Assembly: GCF_014648995.1 (NCBI RefSeq)
Contig: NZ_BMSE01000013.1
Location: 177,382-241,381 of the forward strand
DNA from: Streptomyces massasporeus
GTDB taxonomy: Bacteria > Actinomycetota > Actinomycetes > Streptomycetales > Streptomycetaceae
Direction: 5' to 3'
Length of the DNA: 64,000 nt
In this document: in pieces, positions 41,582 to 49,268 of the stretch
How positions within the stretch are numbered: position 1 is the first letter of the stretch
How the letters are laid out: each line of letters begins with the position of its first letter
Program-made: the position numbers and the translations under genes
Notes under the pieces: generated by a model
What the model was told of the DNA's origin: nothing
The model's input: the letters and a program-made list of their open reading frames with translations, nothing else
Databases searched by the model: none

Positions 41582-42238
41582 GGGGTGCGTGGTTCCTCAG
41601 TGAAAGAAGGTCAGAGGGAACGGGAGCCGAGATGCGGGTGGCTCGGCCTTCAGCTGGAGCAGGTGTGGCTCAACAGCTGGAACAGCGACAGCTACAGCGA
41701 GCGCGGGCAGCACCGTGGGACCCGGCGGTGCGGGTCGAGGTGAGCGCCAAGTTCGCGAGCATGCCCACAAGGACACCGGTTCACACCTTCACTGTCAACT
41801 CGACACCCGGTATGTGGGATGTGGTTCACCTCATCCGGTCGATCGCTCAGATGAAAGGTTTGTTCATGGCCCGCCCGGGACACATGGCGTCCAACCGGGC
41901 GCACAAACCCCGTTGCGTACTCGTGATCCGACTGTGATCCGTTTCGCTTCGACGTGCGTGTCGGAACGAGATCGAACTCCTGGGCGTCCTTCTCCGTACA
42001 GGTCTGCGAGGGGTCCGTCGGAAGGGGTGAGCCCTCAGGGGCTCCATCTGTGTGTCAGGTTTTATGGTGATTTGAACACTTTCCGCATGGGCTTGGTTCC
42101 GCAGAGTGAATAAGGGGCTCAATAGCAGATCTCGGCTTGACTCGCCCGGAGCAGCACACTTGTAATTTCACTCGTGTCGTTCAGCCGGAATCGGTAACGG
42201 CTAGATCACGGGGACGCGAAGACAGACGAGGGGCGCAC
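41582..42238. other. Long non-coding region upstream of whiB
   Basis: This 657 bp stretch lies between the divergent cysteine dioxygenase and whiB starts. A 101-codon open frame at 41632-41937 lacks codon bias and I do not call it. A small hairpin GAGCCC-TCAG-GGGCTC lies at 42029-42044. The last 200 bp is AT-rich and ends in a promoter (42137-42166). Long control regions are typical of whi genes. Confidence 0.6.
42137..42166 (+). promoter_or_regulatory. Putative whiB promoter
   Basis: TTGACT (42137-42142) and TGTAAT (42161-42166) are 18 bp apart, about 75 bp before the whiB ATG. Just downstream, TTCACTC followed by GTGTCGT (42167-42180) resembles the two half-sites of a BldD box, but without the usual central base pair and with one mismatch. 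Confidence 0.55.
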
Positions 42239-42502
42239 ATGACCGAGACGGTGCAGCAACTGCTGGTCGACGACGCGGACGAGGAACTCGGCTGGCAGGA
42301 GCGCGCGCTGTGCGCCCAGACCGACCCCGAGTCCTTCTTCCCCGAGAAGGGCGGCTCGACCAGGGAGGCCAAGAAGGTCTGCCTCGCCTGCGAGGTCCGC
42401 TCCGAGTGCCTCGAGTACGCCCTCGCCAACGACGAGCGATTCGGCATCTGGGGCGGCCTGTCCGAGCGGGAGCGCCGCCGGCTGAAGAAGGCCGCCGTCT
42501 GA
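42239..42502 (+). CDS. whiB: WhiB developmental regulator
   Basis: An 87-residue iron-sulfur transcription factor needed for aerial hyphae to switch to sporulation septation in Streptomyces. The four cluster-binding cysteines are C25, C48, C51 and C57 (CLACEVRSEC). The G(I/V)WGG turn is at 69-73 (GIWGG), followed by the basic DNA-contacting tail ERRRLKK. The length equals that expected for WhiB. GAGGGG precedes the ATG at 42239; an upstream in-frame ATG at 42137 overlaps the promoter and is rejected. WhiB works as a partner of WhiA. Confidence 0.96.
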   Translation: MTETVQQLLVDDADEELGWQERALCAQTDPESFFPEKGGSTREAKKVCLACEVRSECLEYALANDERFGIWGGLSERERRRLKKAAV

Positions 42503-42524
42503 CCCCCCACCCCTCTTCGTGAAC

Positions 42525-42561
42525 GGCCCGTCGCCCGTGGGTCATCCACAGGCGGCGGGCC
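42525..42561 (+). terminator. whiB terminator hairpin
   Basis: GGCCCGTCGCC and GTGG pair with CCAC and GGCGGCGGGCC, leaving small mismatches. It starts 22 bp after the whiB stop. Confidence 0.7.
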
Positions 42562-42578
42562 GCCTTCCGTGCAGCCGA

Positions 42579-42584
42579 TAGTGT
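42579..42584 (+). promoter_or_regulatory. Putative -10 box of the glycosyltransferase operon
   Basis: TAGTGT (TANNNT) follows the whiB terminator and lies 82 bp before the ATG at 42666. No clear -35 is seen. Confidence 0.35.
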
Positions 42585-42665
42585 GGTCGCTCGTCCGAGA
42601 CGCCCCGCCGCCCCCACCGGGCGCAGGCGTCCACCGCAGTCCACCGAACCGGGGCCCGTACCTCG

Positions 42666-45600
42666 ATGTCCGTGCACAGCCACTCGGCAGCTCATCACGA
42701 CACCGCTGCCACAGCCGTGTTTGATCCGGCCCGCCCGCCCGAGTTCCCGCGTCACGTGGTGACCGCGGTCCTCGTCTCCCACGACGGCGCCCGCTGGCTG
42801 CCCGACGCGCTCGCCGGACTGCTCGGCCAGGAGCGGCCCGTCCAGTACGCGATGGGGGCCGACACCGGCAGCGCGGACGCCTCCGCCCAGCTGGTCACCG
42901 ACGCCCTCGGCGCCGACCGCGTGCTGCACCTCGCCCGCCGTACCGGCTTCGGCCAGGCCGTCGAGGAGTGCGGCCGCGTCGCCCCGGTCCTCACCCCGGA
43001 CGAGCTGCCGTACCTGAAGCGCCCCAGCGGCTGGGACCCGGTCACCCGCTCGTGGCGCGACGACGCCTACGACCTGCCCGAGCTGCCGCACGGCGAGCCG
43101 GTGCAATGGCTGTGGCTGCTGCACGACGACTGCGCCCCGGACCCGGACGCCCTGGCCCAGCTGCTGCGGGTCGTGGAGAACGAGTACGAGCTGGGCCGCG
43201 AGGACGTGGCCGTCGTGGGCCCCAAGCTCCGCGGCTGGTACGACCGGCGGCAGCTGCTGGAGGTCGGCGTCTCCATCGCCAACTCCGGCCGCCGCTGGAC
43301 CGGCCTGGACCGCCGCGAACAGGACCAGGGCCAGCACGACCACGTCCGGCCCGTGCTGTCCGTGTCCACCGCCGGCATGCTCGTGCGCCGCGACGTCTTC
43401 GAGCAGCTCGGCGGATTCGACCGCCACCTGCCCCTCATGCGCGACGACGTCGACCTGTGCTGGCGTGCCCACGCCGCCGGCTACCGCGTCCTGGTCGCCC
43501 CCGAGGCGGTCGTCCGGCACGCCGAGGCGTCCAGCCGCGAGCGCCGCACGGTCGACTGCATGGGCCGAACGGCGGCCTCGCCGCACAAGGTCGACAAGGC
43601 CGGCGCCGTCTACACCCTGCTCGTCAACTCGCGTACGGCCGTGCTCCCCTGGGTGATGCTGCGGATCGTGCTCGGCACCCTGCTGCGCACCGTGGCCTAC
43701 CTCGTCGGCAAGGTCCCCGGGCAGGCCGTCGACGAGATCCGCGGCCTGATGGGCACCCTGCTCCGGCCCGAGCGGATCCTCGCCGGGCGTCGCGGCAGAG
43801 GCGCACCCCAGATCGACAAGGGCGAGCTGCGGGCGCTGTTCCCGCCGCCCGGCGCGACCGTCCGCGTCACCGTCGAGCAGGTCGCGAGCAGCCTCGTCGG
43901 CCGCTCCGACCCGGAGGTCGCGGCCGGCGCCGGACGGCACGGCAGCGCCGTCGAGTCGGGCCCCGGCGGCGACGACGCCGACTTCCTGGAGATCGAGCAG
44001 TTCGCCCGGCTCAAGCGCATCGCGCGCAAGCCCGGCCCGGTCCTCTTCCTGGTGCTGCTGCTCGTCTCCCTGGTCGCCTGCCGCCAGCTCCTCGGCGGCG
44101 GCGCGCTCGCGGGCGGCGCCCTGCTGCCCGCCCCCGCCGACTCCGCCGAGCTGTGGTCGCGCTACCTGGACGCCTGGCACCCGGTCGGCGCCGGCGGCAC
44201 CTCATCGGCGCCGCCGTACGTCGCGCTCGTGGCGATGCTGGCGTCCCTGCTGTTCGGCTCGACCGGCCTGGCCGTCACGGTCCTGCTCGTCTGCTCGGTG
44301 CCGCTGGCCGGCGTCGCCGCCTACTTCGCCTCCCGCCCGCTCGTCGAGTCCCGGCTGCTGCGCGCCTGGGCGGCCGTCGTCTACGCCTTCCTGCCCGCCG
44401 CCACCGGCGCCCTTGCCGGCGGCCGCATCGGCACCGCCGTCCTGGCCGCGCTGCTGCCGCTCATCGCCCGCGCGGGCATCGCGGCCGGCGGCCTGACGAA
44501 CTCCTCCGGCTCCCGCGGCAGCTGGCGCGCCACCTGGGCCTACGCGCTGCTGCTGACCATCACCACGGCCTTCACACCGATCGTCTGGCCGATCGCGCTG
44601 CTCCTCGGCGTCGGACTGCTGGTGCTGCGCCGGAGCGACATCACGGCCTACGGGCTGCGGTTCCTCGCCCAGCTCGGCACCCCCCTGCTGCTCCTCGCGC
44701 CCTGGTCGCTCACGCTGCTCCCGTTCGGCTTCCTCAAGGAAGCGGGCCTCGCGTACGGCCCCTCGGCGGCCTCCGCCGTCGACCTGCTCGGCGCCAGCCC
44801 GGGCGGCCCCGGCACCGTCAGCGGCCTCATGCTCATCGGCATCGTGCTCGCCGCCCTCGCCGCCCTGGTCCGCTCGGAGCGCCAGTCGGGCATCTGGACG
44901 GCCTGGGCGGTCGCCCTGGTCGGCTTCGTCTTCGCGATCCTGTCCAACAACTCCACCTGGGCCGGCCCGGCGACCCTCGTCTACGGCATCGCCCTCCTGG
45001 CCGCCGCCGCGCTCGGCGCCGACGGGGCACGCGCGCGGGTGGCGGAGCAGAGCTTCGGCTGGCGCCAGCCGGTCGCCGTGCTGATCGCCTTCGCCTCGGC
45101 CGCCGGTCCGCTCCTCATCGCCGCCGGCTGGATGATCCGCGGCGCCGACGGCCCTCTGGAGCGGCGCGACCCGATCCAGGTCCCCGCGTTCGTCGCCGAG
45201 GAGAGCGGCACCCGCGACCAGGCCCGCACCCTCGTCCTCGACAGCGACTCCGGCGCCCACGTCGGCTACATGCTCGTCCGCGGTTCCGGCGCCCGCCTCG
45301 GCGACGGCGAGATCGCCGCGGCCGACGGCGAGAACGGCAGGCTCGACAAGGTCGTCGCCAACCTGGTCGCGGGCTCCGGCGCCGACCAGGCCGACCAGCT
45401 CGGTGGTTTCGCCGTGCGCTACGTCTTCGTCCACCAGGGCGCGCCCCGCGAGGTCACCCGCGTCCTGGACGCCACGCCCGGTCTGACCCGGCTCAGCCAG
45501 CAGGCCGGCGGTGCGCTGTGGCGCGTCAACCGGGAGGTCGCGCGCGCCACGATCGTCCCCGCCTCCGGCACCCCGCAGCCCGTCGCCGCCGGGCCCGTCG

Positions 45601-46343
45601 ACATCCGCACCACGATCCCGACCGGCGCGGGCGGACGCGTGCTGCGCCTCGCCGACGCGGCCTCCGACGGCTGGTCCGCCACGCTCGACGGCAAGCCGCT
45701 GACCCGCACCACGGTCGACGGCTGGGCTCAGGGCTTCGAACTCCCCGCCACCGGCGGCCGGCTGGACGTCACCTACGACGACCCGGTCGGCCACACGGCC
45801 TGGCTGTGGGCCCAGGGCCTCCTCGCCGTCGTCCTGGTCGTGCTCGCCCTGCCCGGCCGGCGCCGCGACATCGACGACGACCTCCCCGAGGAGCCGGCCG
45901 TCCCGGCCCAGGCCGTCGCAGGCGAGGGCCGCCGCGCCCGCCGCCTGCGCGCCCAGGCGGAGGCCGAGGCCGAGGAGACTCCAGGACCCGAGGAGTTCCC
46001 GCCCCCGCCCCCGGAGCAGCCGCCGGCGGCGCTGCCCCAGCAGCAGAACTACGGGGAGTGGGACAACGCCGGCTACCAGGCCGGCGAGTACGCGGGTTAC
46101 GGCGACCAGTACCAGAACGCCCAGTACCCGGCGGACGCCTACGGGCAGCAGTACCAGGCGGACCCCTACCAGGGCGGCCAGTACGACCCGTACGCGTACG
46201 GGGGACAGGGGCAGAACCCGCCGTACGACCAGCAGGGCTACGACCAGACCTACCAGCAGGGCTACGGCACGTCGTACGACCCGGCGCAGCAGCACCACCC
46301 CCACGGCACGGGCAGTGAGCGTCCCGACGGGAGCCAGCAGTGA
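42666..46343 (+). CDS. Giant membrane glycosyltransferase with Tyr/Gln-rich tail
   Basis: A 1225-residue protein. A GT2 domain (about 25-300) has VTAVLVSHDGARWLPDAL, LHDDCAPDPDAL as the acidic metal site, STAGMLVRRDVFEQLGGFD and the MRDDVDLCWRAHAAGY motif. A helix near 320-345 and a cytoplasmic loop lead to a polytopic region of about 10-12 helices (about 455-830). An extracytoplasmic domain (about 850-1040) and one last helix (about 1045-1062) follow. Residues 1109-1225 are a disordered Pro/Gln/Tyr/Gly tail with 17 tyrosines. It is probably involved in surface glycan assembly. GTGA-type overlap couples it to the DUF5719 gene. Confidence 0.85.
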   Translation: MSVHSHSAAHHDTAATAVFDPARPPEFPRHVVTAVLVSHDGARWLPDALAGLLGQERPVQYAMGADTGSADASAQLVTDALGADRVLHLARRTGFGQAVEECGRVAPVLTPDELPYLKRPSGWDPVTRSWRDDAYDLPELPHGEPVQWLWLLHDDCAPDPDALAQLLRVVENEYELGREDVAVVGPKLRGWYDRRQLLEVGVSIANSGRRWTGLDRREQDQGQHDHVRPVLSVSTAGMLVRRDVFEQLGGFDRHLPLMRDDVDLCWRAHAAGYRVLVAPEAVVRHAEASSRERRTVDCMGRTAASPHKVDKAGAVYTLLVNSRTAVLPWVMLRIVLGTLLRTVAYLVGKVPGQAVDEIRGLMGTLLRPERILAGRRGRGAPQIDKGELRALFPPPGATVRVTVEQVASSLVGRSDPEVAAGAGRHGSAVESGPGGDDADFLEIEQFARLKRIARKPGPVLFLVLLLVSLVACRQLLGGGALAGGALLPAPADSAELWSRYLDAWHPVGAGGTSSAPPYVALVAMLASLLFGSTGLAVTVLLVCSVPLAGVAAYFASRPLVESRLLRAWAAVVYAFLPAATGALAGGRIGTAVLAALLPLIARAGIAAGGLTNSSGSRGSWRATWAYALLLTITTAFTPIVWPIALLLGVGLLVLRRSDITAYGLRFLAQLGTPLLLLAPWSLTLLPFGFLKEAGLAYGPSAASAVDLLGASPGGPGTVSGLMLIGIVLAALAALVRSERQSGIWTAWAVALVGFVFAILSNNSTWAGPATLVYGIALLAAAALGADGARARVAEQSFGWRQPVAVLIAFASAAGPLLIAAGWMIRGADGPLERRDPIQVPAFVAEESGTRDQARTLVLDSDSGAHVGYMLVRGSGARLGDGEIAAADGENGRLDKVVANLVAGSGADQADQLGGFAVRYVFVHQGAPREVTRVLDATPGLTRLSQQAGGALWRVNREVARATIVPASGTPQPVAAGPVDIRTTIPTGAGGRVLRLADAASDGWSATLDGKPLTRTTVDGWAQGFELPATGGRLDVTYDDPVGHTAWLWAQGLLAVVLVVLALPGRRRDIDDDLPEEPAVPAQAVAGEGRRARRLRAQAEAEAEETPGPEEFPPPPPEQPPAALPQQQNYGEWDNAGYQAGEYAGYGDQYQNAQYPADAYGQQYQADPYQGGQYDPYAYGGQGQNPPYDQQGYDQTYQQGYGTSYDPAQQHHPHGTGSERPDGSQQ

Positions 46344-47890
46344 ACCGCACCACCCTGTCCCTGATCGCCGGCGCGACCGCGCTCGCCGCCGTCACCGGCT
46401 TCGCCGCGCTGTCCGCCCCGGACGCCCCGGGCACGGACACCGCCGCCGAGGCGGCTGCCCAACTGCCCGTGGAGCGCACGAGCCTGCTGTGCCCGGCGCC
46501 CAGTACGTCCGACCTCGCCGAGACGTCCTACACCTCCTTCACGCCCGTCACGAAGGGCACCGGGAGCGGCGGCAAGGCCGAACTCCGGGAGGCCGACGAG
46601 GAGTCGGCCGACGCCCCGGCCGACGGTGATGGCGAGGACAAGGGCAACGGCAAGGGCAAGGGAAAGGACGGCGGGAAGTCCGGCGAGGACAAGCCCGCGA
46701 AACCCGTGCTGACTCCCAAGGAGCCCGGCAAGCCGGTCACCGGCGACAGCTCCGGCGGCGACGCACCCGCCCTCGTCGGCACCGCGGACGGCAGGTTCGC
46801 GCCGGGCTGGACCGTCCAGGAGACGACCGAGGTCGCCGCGGGGACCGGACGCGGCCTCCAGGGCGTCAACTGCACCGCCCCGGACACCGACTTCTGGTTC
46901 CCCGGCGCCAGCACGGACGCCGACCGCACCGACTACGTCCACCTGACGAACCCCGACGACTCGGCCGCCGTGGTCGACATCGAGCTCTACGGCAAGGACG
47001 GCGCCCTGAAGTCCGCGGTGGGGGAGGGCATCACCGTCCCGCCGCACTCCAGCGAGCCGGTCCTGCTGTCCACCCTCACCGGCGAGCGGCAGACCAACCT
47101 CACGGTGCACGTCAACGTCCGCAGCGGACGCGTCGGCGCCGCCGTGCAGGCCCTGGACGACAAGCTCGGCGGCGACTGGCTGGCCGCGTCCACGGACCCG
47201 TCGGGCAGCCTGGTCCTGCCCGGCATCCCCAAGGACGCCACGTCCGTGCGCCTGGTCGCCCTCACCCCCGGCGACGCCGACGCGGACCTGAAGGTGCGCC
47301 TGGCCTCCCCCTCCGGGCTGATCACCCCGGCCGGGCACGAGACGGTGCACGTCAAGGGCGGCATGACCACAGCCGTCGACCTGGGCGACGTCACCCGCGG
47401 CGAGGCGGGCTCCCTGGTGCTGACCCCGACGGACCGGTCCGTGCCGGTCGTGGCGGCCCTGCGGGTCGTACGCGGCAAGGGCGACAAGCAGGAGACGGCG
47501 TTCGTCCCGGCCACCCGCCCCGTCGGCACGCGCGCGACGTCCGCCGACAACAGCGGCAAGGGCAGCACCCTGTCCCTGACGGCCCCCGGCGCCGCCGCCA
47601 CGGTCAAGGTCACGGCCTCGGCCGGCAGCGAGGGCGGCACTCCGGTGTCGAAGACGTACACGATCAAGGCCGGCACGACCCAGGACATCGAGCCCCCGGC
47701 CCCCGGCGGCCTGAAGGGCACCTACGCGCTCACGGTCGAGACGGTGTCGGGCGGCCCGGTCTACGGGGCCCGCACCCTGACGGCGAACGAGGACGGCGTC
47801 CCCGCCTTCACCGTGCAGACACTGCCGGACGACCGGGGCACGGTGGCGGTGCCGGAGGCTGACGAGGACCTGTCGGTTCTCCAGCGGTAG
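46340..47890 (+). CDS. DUF5719-family exported protein
   Basis: A 516-residue actinobacterial protein with an N-terminal signal-anchor helix (about 5-25). A charged Gly/Lys/Asp linker (about 75-125) precedes a repeated beta-rich extracytoplasmic region with CTAPDTDFWFPGAST, DRTDYVHLTNPDDSAAVVDIELYG and LTLPPH-like strands (DUF5719). Two cysteines (in LLCPAP and VNCTAP) may form a disulfide. Its start codon overlaps the stop of the giant glycosyltransferase, so the two proteins probably work together at the membrane. No enzymatic motif is visible. Confidence 0.85.
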   Translation: MNRTTLSLIAGATALAAVTGFAALSAPDAPGTDTAAEAAAQLPVERTSLLCPAPSTSDLAETSYTSFTPVTKGTGSGGKAELREADEESADAPADGDGEDKGNGKGKGKDGGKSGEDKPAKPVLTPKEPGKPVTGDSSGGDAPALVGTADGRFAPGWTVQETTEVAAGTGRGLQGVNCTAPDTDFWFPGASTDADRTDYVHLTNPDDSAAVVDIELYGKDGALKSAVGEGITVPPHSSEPVLLSTLTGERQTNLTVHVNVRSGRVGAAVQALDDKLGGDWLAASTDPSGSLVLPGIPKDATSVRLVALTPGDADADLKVRLASPSGLITPAGHETVHVKGGMTTAVDLGDVTRGEAGSLVLTPTDRSVPVVAALRVVRGKGDKQETAFVPATRPVGTRATSADNSGKGSTLSLTAPGAAATVKVTASAGSEGGTPVSKTYTIKAGTTQDIEPPAPGGLKGTYALTVETVSGGPVYGARTLTANEDGVPAFTVQTLPDDRGTVAVPEADEDLSVLQR

Positions 47891-47947
47891 GGCTGCCGGC
47901 CGGAGGGGGCCCGTCGATCGAAGCGGGCCCGTCGGCCGGAGCGGGTC

Positions 47948-47970
47948 CGCCGGACGGTGTCCGTCCGGCG
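47948..47970. terminator. Bidirectional terminator hairpin
   Basis: CGCCGGACGG pairs perfectly with CCGTCCGGCG around TGT, between the convergent DUF5719 and metallopeptidase-like genes. Confidence 0.8.
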
Positions 47971-47979
47971 CCGGTCCTC

Positions 47980-48438
47980 CTAGCCCTGGTCCTCGCCGTA
48001 CCGCGGATCCACCGTCTCCGGCGTCAGCCCGAGCAGCTCGGCGACCTGCTCCACGACGACCTCGTGCACCAGTGCCGCCCGCTCGTCGCGTCCCTTGGTG
48101 CGGATCTCGACCGGCCGCCGGTAGACGACCACGCGCGCGGGGCGGCCCTCATGCGCGCTGATCGTGCCGCCGAGCGGAACGGCCTCGTCGTTCCACGCCT
48201 GGCCGGGCCCGTCGAGCCGTGGCACCTCAAGGACCAGGAAATCGATGTCGGCGAGCTGCGGCCACCGCCGCTCCAGGCGCTCCACGGAGTCCTGCACCAG
48301 ATCGGCGAACGCCTCCGCGCGGCTCGCGGCGAGCGGCACCTGCGGCGGTGCGATCGGGCCGCGCATGCCCCGTCCGTGGCGATCACGACGGCGGGGCCCG
48401 GGGGCGGCGGCACGGGGCGTTACGGGCTTGTCCATCAC
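47980..48438 (-). CDS. Metallopeptidase-like (zincin_1) protein with degenerate HExxH
   Basis: A 152-residue small protein of the minimal zincin family (PF06262 type), with the usual FADLVQDSVERLERRWPQL helix, the PLGGTISAHEGRPARVVVYRRPVEIR strands and the zinc helix. The zinc motif reads HEVVVEQVAELLGL: the first His and Glu are kept, but the second His of HExxH is Val. Metal binding is therefore doubtful unless the following Glu substitutes. A basic tail (about 10-25) precedes the domain. TACCCT (48450-48445) ends six bases before GTG 48438, so a leaderless start is likely; ATG 48435 is the alternative. Confidence 0.82.
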   Translation of the reverse strand: MMDKPVTPRAAAPGPRRRDRHGRGMRGPIAPPQVPLAASRAEAFADLVQDSVERLERRWPQLADIDFLVLEVPRLDGPGQAWNDEAVPLGGTISAHEGRPARVVVYRRPVEIRTKGRDERAALVHEVVVEQVAELLGLTPETVDPRYGEDQG

Positions 48439-48444
48439 TGGTGA

Positions 48445-48450
48445 AGGGTA
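48445..48450 (-). promoter_or_regulatory. Putative leaderless -10 box
   Basis: TACCCT on the minus strand ends six bases before GTG 48438, which is directly followed by the in-frame ATG 48435. No Shine-Dalgarno is visible. Confidence 0.5.
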
Positions 48451-48729
48451 GTCCCCGTCGCGTCCCCGCGCCCGGCACCGCACGGCGGCACGGACGGCTT
48501 CCGGCCGCGTCACATGGCATGTCGTTACATGACCATTCAAGCCAAGGTTGGGCTCAAATCCGTATCCCGCCGAGACCGGTGACCTCACGGCAATTGGGGG
48601 TTTTGTGACGACTGTTGACCGCTTGAGGGATCGTTCGACACCTCGGACGGTGATGTCCTGCGAGGTCAGGAAGGTGCGCTCACAAGGGTGTGTGGGGTGT
48701 TTCACAGCACGACACGGGGGAGTGACCTG

Positions 48730-49149
48730 ATGGAGAGTCGTCGCGGCCCGCTCAAGAGTGCGGTACCGTCCAACGTCGTGAGCCCTGTACGTCGCTGTTC
48801 GCGCACCGCTTGCGGCCGTCCCGCCGTCGCGACGCTGACGTACGTCTACGCCGACTCGACCGCGGTCCTCGGCCCGCTCGCCACCTACGCCGAACCCCAC
48901 TGCTACGACCTGTGCGCCGAGCACTCCGAGCGCCTCACCGCCCCGCGTGGCTGGGAGGTCGTCCGGCTCCTCGACGGCTCGGCCCCGGCACGCCCCAGCG
49001 GGGACGACCTGGAAGCGCTTGCGAACGCCGTGCGTGAGGCGGCCCGCCCCCAGGAGCGGGCGGCCGAGGCGGGCGGGGGCCGCGGGGCCGACCCGCGGGA
49101 AGTCGCGCGACGCGGGCATCTGCGCGTCCTGCGTTCGCCCGACAACTGA
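48730..49149 (+). CDS. DUF3499-family zinc-ribbon-like protein
   Basis: A 139-residue actinobacterial conserved protein. The DUF3499 core (about 18-85) has VSPVRRCSRTACGRPAVATLTYVYADSTAVLGPL and AEPHCYDLCAEHSERLTAPRGWEVVRL. C23, C28, C58 and C62 plus nearby His suggest a structural zinc site. The C-terminal 50 residues are Ala/Glu/Arg-rich and poorly conserved in character. GGGGGAG lies nine bases before ATG 48730; a GTG at 48778 would start directly at the conserved core. It diverges from the zincin-like gene. The function is unknown. Confidence 0.87.
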   Translation: MESRRGPLKSAVPSNVVSPVRRCSRTACGRPAVATLTYVYADSTAVLGPLATYAEPHCYDLCAEHSERLTAPRGWEVVRLLDGSAPARPSGDDLEALANAVREAARPQERAAEAGGGRGADPREVARRGHLRVLRSPDN

Positions 49150-49268
49150 CCGCCCCTCTCGGTTTCTCCATGTGTGTACCCATTGACGCGTGCTTGGCGC
49201 GGACATGACCATTCCGTTGTGAGGCTGCGAGAAATCGCTTTCGCATGACGGAAACCGGGGAGGCGCCC

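Noticed and set aside
41632..41937. A 101-codon frame between cysteine dioxygenase and whiB
   Set aside because: It has no ribosome binding site, lacks GC3 bias and shows no recognisable family. It is more likely part of the whiB control region.
42167..42180. A BldD operator at whiB
   Set aside because: Half-sites are present but the central base pair is missing and one position mismatches, so I kept it only as a note.
42968..46318. An open frame of over 1100 codons overlapping the giant glycosyltransferase in another frame
   Set aside because: It is almost entirely Arg, Pro, Gly and Ala, as expected for an off-frame reading of a high-GC gene. The other frame has domains and membrane helices.
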